Source: Prevotella sp. (GTDB lineage: Bacteria > Bacteroidota > Bacteroidia > Bacteroidales > Bacteroidaceae). Taken from it: a DNA stretch of 64,000 nt. This document shows positions 46,646 through 53,512 of this stretch, in pieces. Location: positions 1-64,000 of the forward strand of contig JAFRRN010000032.1 in NCBI GenBank assembly GCA_017428055.1, read 5' to 3'. Both the position numbers and the translations under genes were made by a program. How positions within the stretch are numbered: the first letter of the stretch is position 1; the number at the start of each line of letters is the position of its first letter. The notes beneath the pieces are model-generated. The model had not been told where the DNA came from and searched no databases. It was given only the letters and a program-made list of their open reading frames with translations.

Positions 46646-48619
46646 ATGGACGAACAACAAATCATCGAGAATAATTATTCCGCCAGTAACATACAAGTGC
46701 TTGAAGGACTGGAAGCTGTACGCAAGCGTCCAGCCATGTATATCGGCGACATTAGCGAGAAAGGACTACACCACTTGGTCAACGAGACAGTTGACAACCC
46801 CATCGACGAGGCGATGGCGGGCTATTGCAAGAACATCGAAGTGACCATCAACGAGGACAATTCCATCACCGTGCAGGATGATGGCCGCGGCATCCCTGTT
46901 GACGAGCACGAGAAGATGCACAAGTCTGCCCTTGAGGTGGTGATGACAGTGTTACATGCTGGCGGTAAATTCGACAAGGGGTCATACAAGGTTAGCGGCG
47001 GTCTGCATGGCGTGGGTGTGAGTTGTGTCAACGCCCTTTCCGCCCACATGCTTTCGCAAGTGTACCGCGACGGCAAGATTTACCAACAAGAATACGAGAA
47101 AGGAAAGCCGCTCTATCCCGTGAAAGTGGTTGGCGAGACGGAACTACGAGGCACACGCCAGCAATTCTGGCCAGACCCCACCATCTTCACCACCACCGTC
47201 TACCAATGGGACATCATCGCCCGCCGTATGCGCGAATTGGCATATCTCAATGCGGGCATCACCATCAAGCTCGTGGACTTGCGTAAGGACGAGGAAGGCA
47301 AGACCAAGCAAGAGACATTCCACGCCGAGGAGGGCTTGAAGGAATTTGTGCGTTACATCGACCGCCACCGCACACATCTATTCAACGACACCATCTACCT
47401 CAAGACGGAGAAGCAGGGCATACCCATCGAGGTCGCCATCATGTACAATACCGACTACTCCGAAAACATCCATTCATACGTCAACAACATCAATACCATT
47501 GAGGGAGGAACGCACCTCACGGGATTCCGCATCGCATTGACACGTACACTCAAAGCATACGCAGATGCCGAACCAGCCATCTCCAAACAGATAGAGAAGG
47601 CAAAAATCGAAATCACTGGCGAGGACTTCCGCGAGGGACTGACCGCTGTCATCTCCATTAAGGTGGCAGAACCACAGTTTGAAGGACAGACCAAGACCAA
47701 GCTCGGTAACAGCGAAGTGACGGGTGCCGTGCAGCAAGCCGTGGGCGAGGCACTCAACTATTACCTCGAAGAGCATCCCAAGGAGGCGAAACAGATATGC
47801 GAGAAGGTGGTGTTGGCAGCAACGGCACGTATCGCCGCCCGCAAGGCGCGTGAGAGTGTGCAACGCAAGAACCCCATGAGCGGCGGTGGGTTGCCAGGCA
47901 AACTTGCCGACTGCTCCAACAAAGACCCCAAGGAGTGTGAGATATTCCTCGTCGAGGGAGACTCCGCCGGCGGCTCCGCCAAGCAGGGACGCGACCGTTA
48001 CACACAAGCCATCCTGCCCCTTCGCGGAAAGATCTTGAACGTTGAGAAGGTGCAATGGCACCGTGTGTTCGAGGCGGAATCCGTCATGAACATCATCCAG
48101 TCGATAGGCGTACGTTTCGGAGTGGACGGTGAGGCAGACCGTGAGGCGAATACGGACAAGTTGCGCTATGACAAGATCATCATCATGACCGACGCCGATG
48201 TCGATGGATCACACATCGACACGCTCATCATGACGCTTTTCTACCGCTTCATGCCCAAGGTCATCCAAGAGGGACACCTCTATATCGCCACCCCCCCACT
48301 CTATCTCTGTACCTATAAGAACAAGGTGAAGGAGTATTGCTATACCGAACAGCAACGCCAAGCTTTCCTCGACAAGTACGGAAACGGCGTTGACGATGGC
48401 AAGAGCATACACACGCAACGGTACAAAGGTCTTGGTGAGATGAATCCCGAACAACTCTGGGAAACCACCATGGATCCAAAAACGCGCCTACTCAAGCAAG
48501 TGACCATCGAGAATGCCGCAGAGGCAGATGAAATCTTCTCCATGCTCATGGGCGATGACGTGGAACCGCGACGCGAGTTCATCGAGCAGAATGCCAACTA
48601 CGCGAATATTGACGCATAA
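46646..48619 (+). CDS. gyrB: DNA gyrase subunit B
   Basis: The 657-residue ATPase subunit has KRPAMYIG, the ATP-binding glutamate and asparagine in ETVDNPIDEAMAG, DDGRGIP, and GGLHGVGVSCVNAL, then the Toprim motifs EIFLVEGDSAGGSAKQGRDR and MTDADVDGSHI, and the C-terminal QRYKGLGEMNPEQLWETTM. Length and motifs favour GyrB over ParE. The residue after the ATP-contacting asparagine is proline, where alanine or serine is usual. A clear terminator follows. Confidence 0.95.
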   Translation: MDEQQIIENNYSASNIQVLEGLEAVRKRPAMYIGDISEKGLHHLVNETVDNPIDEAMAGYCKNIEVTINEDNSITVQDDGRGIPVDEHEKMHKSALEVVMTVLHAGGKFDKGSYKVSGGLHGVGVSCVNALSAHMLSQVYRDGKIYQQEYEKGKPLYPVKVVGETELRGTRQQFWPDPTIFTTTVYQWDIIARRMRELAYLNAGITIKLVDLRKDEEGKTKQETFHAEEGLKEFVRYIDRHRTHLFNDTIYLKTEKQGIPIEVAIMYNTDYSENIHSYVNNINTIEGGTHLTGFRIALTRTLKAYADAEPAISKQIEKAKIEITGEDFREGLTAVISIKVAEPQFEGQTKTKLGNSEVTGAVQQAVGEALNYYLEEHPKEAKQICEKVVLAATARIAARKARESVQRKNPMSGGGLPGKLADCSNKDPKECEIFLVEGDSAGGSAKQGRDRYTQAILPLRGKILNVEKVQWHRVFEAESVMNIIQSIGVRFGVDGEADREANTDKLRYDKIIIMTDADVDGSHIDTLIMTLFYRFMPKVIQEGHLYIATPPLYLCTYKNKVKEYCYTEQQRQAFLDKYGNGVDDGKSIHTQRYKGLGEMNPEQLWETTMDPKTRLLKQVTIENAAEADEIFSMLMGDDVEPRREFIEQNANYANIDA

Positions 48620-48624
48620 TAACT

Positions 48625-48658
48625 AAAAGAGCTTGCATCCAACCATGCAAGCTCTTTT
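48625..48658 (+). terminator. Intrinsic terminator of gyrB
   Basis: AAAGAGCTTGCAT (48626-48638) pairs perfectly with ATGCAAGCTCTTT (48644-48656), with a run of T after it and a matching run of A before it. Confidence 0.85.
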
Positions 48659-48693
48659 TCATACGATAGCCTAACCTATAAATTCTTTAAACT

Positions 48694-49563
48694 ATGAATA
48701 AAGAGACAAACATCAATGACTTGGCAATAACCATCGAAGTTGAACAAGAAGTGATTGACACTATTCGCATCATCGAGGAAAGTCGATTGACACTCGACAT
48801 CAGCGACTATAATCAAAACGTACTATTAGAAAACATAGAAGGCAACCTGATACTATGCACCGAGGAGTTACCCATGACATATCACGGGTGCTATTACTAC
48901 AATGATGGCTCATTCCCATACATCATTAAAAAGGACCTTCAATTCATCATCCTGTCATCAGGCAACGACTCTTGCCTGACGCATATAAAAGCCGTGAAAG
49001 CCACCCCAGGCAAGCGATTCCGATTCCAAGAGTCAGGCATACCGAGTGTAGAAGACCCAAACGGCGACAGTTGCATCTGGGACCTTACATTCAGCATAGA
49101 ATATGTAAGAGACGGTAATGAGGACGAACCCATGCGGGAAAGAAAGACCTACCTACTCCGCTGGAACCCGGCAATTAGCTCATTTACCGAGGACGACTAT
49201 GAGGAATTTGTGACAAACGCACAGGACGATGCGTTTGAGTTGAATTGGAGCGTCTACGAATGGGAAGATGCCGCCATCGGCGACCGATTCTATATGATGC
49301 GGGTTGGCGATGACAAGGCAGGCGTCGTCTTTCGGGGTCATTTCATCTCCACTCCCTACACCGCCGACGACTGGGCAGGTTCCAACCGTCAACGCCACTA
49401 TGTCGATTTATTGTGTGTAGAGCCTGTTACTCCAAAGACAAAGCCAGACCTCTCGCTTGAGAAACTGAAAGCCGCCCTCCCAGAGATAAACTGGACAAGC
49501 GGCCATTCGGGAGTACTGTTGCCAAAAGAAGTGGCAGAGAATTTAGAAGAGTTGTGGGGGTAA
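48694..49563 (+). CDS. Unknown protein with C-terminal EVE/PUA-like domain
   Basis: The first about 185 residues are acidic and not recognised (ITIEVEQEVIDTIRIIEES at the start). From about residue 190 there is IGDRFYMMRVGDDKAGVVFR, followed by GHFISTPYTADDW and YVDLLCVEPV. This resembles EVE/PUA-like domains that read modified bases. The end, LKAALPEINWTSGHSGVLLP then EVAENLEELW, resembles the linker seen after such a domain in HNH endonucleases, but here no nuclease follows. It lacks a signal peptide. It follows gyrB on the plus strand but lies beyond the gyrB terminator. Function unknown. Confidence 0.6.
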   Translation: MNKETNINDLAITIEVEQEVIDTIRIIEESRLTLDISDYNQNVLLENIEGNLILCTEELPMTYHGCYYYNDGSFPYIIKKDLQFIILSSGNDSCLTHIKAVKATPGKRFRFQESGIPSVEDPNGDSCIWDLTFSIEYVRDGNEDEPMRERKTYLLRWNPAISSFTEDDYEEFVTNAQDDAFELNWSVYEWEDAAIGDRFYMMRVGDDKAGVVFRGHFISTPYTADDWAGSNRQRHYVDLLCVEPVTPKTKPDLSLEKLKAALPEINWTSGHSGVLLPKEVAENLEELWG

Positions 49564-49571
49564 ACCACTAA

Positions 49572-50045
49572 CTATCTAAACTTGACATTCGGATTAAAAT
49601 AATGAATGAGGTCTCCATACTTTTTGATGTCAGCATCTGTCATCAGGCTTGCCTCTTTACTCTTACGGTGGAACATATCCTTATATCTCCACTTACCATT
49701 CTCCTTTACACGCACTTTTGTAACAATGTATTCCTGAACGTGGACAGTTCCTTTAGGAAAGAATGTTCCATCCTTATTACGATGGTCATGACTCCAATCA
49801 AAGTCTTTAACGACTCGATGGTTTGAAAAAACTTTTGCCTGTATCGCAAGCCCATCCTTACCGGGCAAAAAATACACATCGCACTTTCCTGAATAATTGG
49901 GCAAGTGCATAGGATTTCCCGTAAGAAATGTCTTCTTGCGAATCATCCTGCCTGTTACACCATTTATTGTAATACGGGGAGACCGTGCCTCATATAAATA
50001 GCTACTGAAGTCTCTGCCTGGCCGATATGAACGTTGATCACCCAT
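49572..50045 (-). CDS. Unknown protein, third gene of the DUF4417 cassette
   Basis: The 157-residue, basic protein has no signal peptide. Its recognisable features are SPRITINGVTGR near residue 22, a histidine-rich FDWSHDHRNKDGTFFPKG, and a C-terminal DMFHRKSKEASLM. The layout could suit a phage-related or toxin-like domain, but no family is recognised. It overlaps the upstream gene by 8 bp, so the two are probably translated together. Confidence 0.6.
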   Translation of the reverse strand: MGDQRSYRPGRDFSSYLYEARSPRITINGVTGRMIRKKTFLTGNPMHLPNYSGKCDVYFLPGKDGLAIQAKVFSNHRVVKDFDWSHDHRNKDGTFFPKGTVHVQEYIVTKVRVKENGKWRYKDMFHRKSKEASLMTDADIKKYGDLIHYFNPNVKFR

Positions 50046-50427
50046 AACGATTGTATGTTATATCTTTATAATCCCGTTCACGTAGCCAATTCCATATTGT
50101 AAGGTTTCGTGGACTAAATCCATTATCGAACATGTTGATATCCAACAATTCGCGTAAACCCATTGTATGTACTATCTCAGGAGAGGATTCACCTTTATCT
50201 ATGCCAAAGATGAACTCATCATATTCAAGACGGAAAAGGAACACTCCTTCTTCGTTTTCTGACTCAACGATAAGGAGTTCACATCCATCATAATTCATCG
50301 TATATTCCGACTGCATCTTTCGGTACATTTGTTCAAAGAATATTCGCTCGTTTTCTGATTGATAATGACCTTCCATCTCTGTGAACAACTTAATGTCAGA
50401 AGGCCACAATTCATTTTCAATTTTCAT
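50038..50427 (-). CDS. Unknown acidic protein, second gene of the DUF4417 cassette
   Basis: The 129-residue acidic protein contains CELLIVESENEEGVFLFRLE and a C-terminal FSPRNLTIWNWLRERDYKDI. No signal peptide or membrane segment. It starts directly after the DUF4417 gene, with no gap, and overlaps the next gene. Acidic partners next to basic ones are common in toxin-immunity pairs, so this might neutralise the product of 49572-50045; that is only a suggestion. Confidence 0.6.
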   Translation of the reverse strand: MKIENELWPSDIKLFTEMEGHYQSENERIFFEQMYRKMQSEYTMNYDGCELLIVESENEEGVFLFRLEYDEFIFGIDKGESSPEIVHTMGLRELLDINMFDNGFSPRNLTIWNWLRERDYKDITYNRYG

Positions 50428-51156
50428 TTATTTCTTTTTTTTACGGTAAAACTGTGTGATTGTGTCAGGAATAAACTGAAGAGGGGTGTGGAGTCCTGGC
50501 ACCTCCACTTTACCTCCATAAATGACGATGAGAGTTGGTGACAAACGACGCTCTAATTCATGAAGACCTGTCACCCATAGTTCCCAAGCAGCAGAAGAAT
50601 GAGTGACTCCAACACCACAAACAGCGATAACGCTCCTATTGGGAAGTCCCTCAAAGCACCACGGAAAGGAATCTACTCCTGCCCAACTCGCCGTAGGGAT
50701 AACATTGAATCCACAAGTGCATTGCCAAAAGGCACCTACAAACCGTGACTTATAGACACTATCCTTATTTAGGTGGATTGGAGCATCTACATACAAAGAG
50801 AAATCTGGAGCGAATAGACATTCAAACTTGGCAAGCCTATATGATGTCTGCTCTAATCTTTCCCAAGTAGCATGGGCAAATTTATAATCATCTTCGAAAA
50901 AATGTAAAGCCTCACACTTACCTGTCAATCTGTTATGCATGGAGTAAGGATAAGCGGGGAAATCGGTTGAACCATTATACGAATTAAGTATCGCAAAACC
51001 ATTTACTTCCGAAAAGTCGATGCCTCTCGTCAAGTGCATATTATTGACCTGACATTTTCTTCTCGTTGCTGGTGAAAGAGCCATCATATCCCTTAACTTA
51101 CCCGTATCGGTACAAGACATCAAGTACATATCTGTCTTAGAAAAAATATTATTCAT
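50428..51156 (-). CDS. DUF4417 domain protein
   Basis: The 242-residue protein carries the DUF4417 pattern: HFFEDDYKF, FAPDFSLYVDAP, VYKSRFVGAFWQ, NVIPTASWAG, then SFPWCFEGLPNRSVIAVCG and LSPTLIVIYGG. DUF4417 proteins are frequent in phages, plasmids and integrated elements; their function is not known. It is the first gene of a three-gene leftward cassette. An imperfect dyad (TAATTATGGTGG, CCACAATTATA) just upstream might be an operator. Confidence 0.8.
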   Translation of the reverse strand: MNNIFSKTDMYLMSCTDTGKLRDMMALSPATRRKCQVNNMHLTRGIDFSEVNGFAILNSYNGSTDFPAYPYSMHNRLTGKCEALHFFEDDYKFAHATWERLEQTSYRLAKFECLFAPDFSLYVDAPIHLNKDSVYKSRFVGAFWQCTCGFNVIPTASWAGVDSFPWCFEGLPNRSVIAVCGVGVTHSSAAWELWVTGLHELERRLSPTLIVIYGGKVEVPGLHTPLQFIPDTITQFYRKKKK

Positions 51157-51243
51157 AAATATAATTATGGTGGTTTCTTAATCCACAATTATAACATATA
51201 TTGTGACATGTTGTTAAACTTGACGGATTCCACTTCTCGAAGT

Positions 51244-51275
51244 TTTGGTAGATTCAAGATAATTGTTTACCTTTG
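51244..51275 (+). promoter_or_regulatory. Promoter of the small RNA
   Basis: TTTG (51244-51247), 20 bp, TACCTTTG (51268-51275): same boxes and spacing as the tRNA-Glu promoter. Confidence 0.7.
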
Positions 51276-51280
51276 CATCG

Positions 51281-51403
51281 GCCAAACTTCGGGTCTATGG
51301 TAGGACGCTGGAGAAACAGCTGGTCTCATTGGGCTTTCCTACGGCAACCAAGAGACGCAATCCTTGCCCCCGCCCACTCCGTCAAAGATGAGCGGGGCTT
51401 TTT
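51281..51403 (+). ncRNA. Unidentified small RNA of about 120 nt
   Basis: A strong promoter ends at 51275 and an intrinsic terminator (GCCCCCGC with GCGGGGC, then TTTTT) ends at 51403. No useful reading frame lies between. Possible helices are GTCTC plus TTGG with CCAA plus GAGAC (9 bp), and GCTG-GAGAAA-CAGC. It lacks the GGAAG/AGCAG core expected of SRP RNA and does not look like tmRNA or RNase P RNA. The start is estimated from the promoter. Confidence 0.6.
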
Positions 51404-51613
51404 ATTATCTCTAATGCTTGGCACACCTCCTGGATGACCAGCATCCGTCTAATATGTTCATAATATTACTTATTATAATTTTAAATAAGCATCGGTAATA
51501 AACCAATGCCAATATTTGACACCAAAGGTACGTAAAAGAATCTTATTATGCAAAATTTTTAGTTATTTTCTTGTTATTATTATGTAATATTTGACTGATT
51601 TATAACTCATTTC

Positions 51614-51644
51614 TTGCAATAATGGGATATAATTGCTATTTTTG
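51614..51644 (+). promoter_or_regulatory. Promoter of the XRE-ImmA pair
   Basis: TTG (51614-51616) and TATTTTTG (51637-51644) are 20 bp apart, 39 bp before the ATG at 51684. The longer frame from 51633 would start inside the promoter and is rejected. Confidence 0.65.
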
Positions 51645-51683
51645 CAACGAAAAGAAGCGAAAGAACCAAACTATACAAACTTT

Positions 51684-52037
51684 ATGGGAGAAATCATCAA
51701 CCTGAGCATTGGCGACTTCCTGCGCCGTCTACGCCTAAAACTGGGGCTTACCCAAGAGGAGGTAAGCCGACATTTAGGTATCAGCCAACCCGCTTACCTA
51801 AAATATGAGACAGGGGCGACAGAGGTGTCCGAGGAGATGTTGCGACGACTGGCAGAGCTGTTCCAAGTGAATGCCGATGACCTTGTAGGGCGAAAGATGT
51901 CAGTCTTGGCTGCCGACATCGCCTTTGCGTACCGCAAGGAAAAGGGAACAGAGGTGAACATCGCCGACACCGAGGCATTCCGTACCATCGTGAGAAACTA
52001 TATGGAGATGCGCAATGAACTGGAAAGCAATCAATGA
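51684..52037 (+). CDS. XRE family helix-turn-helix regulator
   Basis: The 117-residue protein has a Cro/C1-type HTH: FLRRLRLKLGLTQEEVSRHL, GISQPAYLKYETG and EEMLRRLAELFQVNADDLVG, near the N-terminus. It overlaps the ImmA-type peptidase by 23 bp. In such pairs the peptidase usually cleaves or inactivates the repressor when a signal arrives. Confidence 0.88.
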   Translation: MGEIINLSIGDFLRRLRLKLGLTQEEVSRHLGISQPAYLKYETGATEVSEEMLRRLAELFQVNADDLVGRKMSVLAADIAFAYRKEKGTEVNIADTEAFRTIVRNYMEMRNELESNQ

Positions 52038-52737
52038 CCAAGAACTCGAAAACCTCGCCATGCAACTCAGGCAGGAAATGCAAGTGCCTTTCACCGAGCC
52101 AATCATCCTTGAGAAGGTGATTCGCGAAAAGCACATCCTTGCCTATTTCCAGCCGATCAGCGACCAACTTTCGGGCATGGCCATCCTTGTGGGGCAGGAT
52201 GCGAACACGTATCGCTTTATGTTGGTCAACACCAATCACCAGTTCTGCAAGCAGCGGTTTACGGCCTGTCACGAGATTTACCACCTACTCTACCAAAAAG
52301 AATTTGCCTCCGTTATGGAGAAAGAACACATCACAGACACAGACGATATGGAAGAGACACGAGCCAATCATTTCGCATCCGCCCTGCTCATGCCCGAAAT
52401 CGGTCTCCGAATGCTTACCCCTATCGAGCAACAGAGGAAAGATACAATCACCATGAACACGCTGATGATGCTGCAATACCGGTTTCTCTGCTCCCACCAA
52501 GCATTGCTCTACAGACTATTAAGGCTGGGATGGGTCAGCAAGAGCTATCTTGACAAGATGAATGGCGACGTGATAAAACACGTGGAGGAATTTGGCTACA
52601 GCCCCAACCTGTATCGCCCAACAAGAAAAACGGAGCTATGGGGCGACTACAACCTCCTTGCACGTGAGCTTTTAGACAAGGGTATCATCACGGCAGACAA
52701 GTATAAAGAATACCTCTCTGCCATGAAAATCACATAA
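52015..52737 (+). CDS. ImmA/IrrE family zinc metallopeptidase
   Basis: The 240-residue protein has the zinc site HEIYH near residue 86 (TACHEIYHLLYQKEF) and the third-ligand segment EETRANHFASALLMP. IrrE/ImmA peptidases cut a partner repressor to switch on stress or mobile-element genes. The partner is presumably the overlapping XRE protein. The N-terminal VIREKHILAYFQPISDQLSG belongs to the usual substrate-side lobe. Confidence 0.9.
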   Translation: MNWKAINDQELENLAMQLRQEMQVPFTEPIILEKVIREKHILAYFQPISDQLSGMAILVGQDANTYRFMLVNTNHQFCKQRFTACHEIYHLLYQKEFASVMEKEHITDTDDMEETRANHFASALLMPEIGLRMLTPIEQQRKDTITMNTLMMLQYRFLCSHQALLYRLLRLGWVSKSYLDKMNGDVIKHVEEFGYSPNLYRPTRKTELWGDYNLLARELLDKGIITADKYKEYLSAMKIT

Positions 52738-52778
52738 CATAGTATGGTCGGCATGATTGGGATATATGCTTTTCAATC

Positions 52779-52844
52779 GGTATATGCATCATATACCAAT
52801 GATATATCACGCATATACCGATGGTATTCGACACATATACCAAA
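52779..52844. repeat. Array of three 22-bp units with GATATA/CATATACC dyads
   Basis: Units start at 52779, 52801 and 52823: GGTATATGCATCATATACC, then GATATATCACGCATATACC, then GGTATTCGACACATATACC, each followed by three bases. The first is a good palindrome and the others are partly decayed. Exact 22-bp spacing, as in the arrays at 1421 and 42195. It lies between the ImmA gene and the gene at 52982. Confidence 0.8.
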
Positions 52845-52941
52845 CGAGAATGACAACCTCCCCACATTTCACCGTATCATAGAAGCAAGCCCTCCCTATC
52901 ACTTATTCTCAGTCATTCCCATACGTTTCAGAAAAATGTTG

Positions 52942-52949
52942 TATCTTTG
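52942..52949 (+). promoter_or_regulatory. -7 promoter box TATCTTTG for the gene at 52982
   Basis: It fits TAnnTTTG, 32 bp before the ATG at 52982. Confidence 0.5.
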
Positions 52950-52981
52950 CCACAACAAATGATCGAACAAAGAACCGCTAT

Positions 52982-53356
52982 ATGTTGTATTATACGTTTA
53001 AGAACCATGATTTTAGCCTATCCAGCGCAAGTCGCCAAGACTCGTTTTGGCAGTCGTTCATCAATAGGATTCTTGAAATGTTGCTGCCCAAGGCAAACCC
53101 AGACTTTAACGGATTATACCACCAAGTCAAGACTTGGTATGTAGAATATGACATAGAAAAACAACATACCAACCGTGAAGTGGGAACAGATGACGACGGC
53201 CACGTGATTGTGAAAGCACCATTTGGGAGGAACTTGGGGTTGTGGGTGGATGAAGAACTCAACGATGATGACTATAAAAGATTGGGAGCCACTGCCATCT
53301 CATCGATTGAATTTGAAACACTCTGGTCGAAAAAGACGGATGGCGACGATGTGTAG
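52982..53356 (+). CDS. Unknown 124-residue protein
   Basis: It has a plausible promoter box and a single short frame; no known domain is recognised. It is soluble and acidic near the end (VDEELNDDDYKRLGATAISS), with a LYHQVKTWYVEYDIEKQHTN segment in the middle. No signal peptide. It lies between the XRE-ImmA pair and the toxin locus, and it may be part of either accessory unit. Confidence 0.55.
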   Translation: MLYYTFKNHDFSLSSASRQDSFWQSFINRILEMLLPKANPDFNGLYHQVKTWYVEYDIEKQHTNREVGTDDDGHVIVKAPFGRNLGLWVDEELNDDDYKRLGATAISSIEFETLWSKKTDGDDV

Positions 53357-53467
53357 GCTATATACATACGACTGTGTACTAAATGTACTTTTAATCATAT
53401 CTCTTTAATCTACAACCACTTACACGCCGCAACCCATTCCGCGTGTGTACAAAGTGTACTCAATTTT

Positions 53468-53499
53468 TTTGGTGGTTTCATTTTTTCACCATACTTTTG
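53468..53499 (+). promoter_or_regulatory. Promoter of the TPR/HTH regulator gene
   Basis: TTTG (53468-53471) and TACTTTTG (53492-53499) are 20 bp apart. GTGTACAAAGTGTAC just upstream is a short dyad-like repeat that could bind a regulator. Confidence 0.6.
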
Positions 53500-53512
53500 C
53501 AGCAAGAACCTA

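Larger units (their letters stand above)
51157..51683. other. Gap between the DUF4417 cassette and the XRE gene
   Basis: It contains a dyad near the cassette start, the small RNA at 51281-51403 with its own promoter and terminator, an AT-rich stretch with nothing recognisable (51405-51610), and the XRE gene promoter at 51614-51644. Confidence 0.6.

Noticed and set aside
49572-50045. Named polymorphic toxin domain
   Set aside because: The histidine-rich centre is suggestive, but no family could be recognised, so no activity is assigned.
51281-51403. SRP (4.5S) RNA
   Set aside because: The GGAAG tetraloop region and AGCAG partner expected in the conserved domain were not found.
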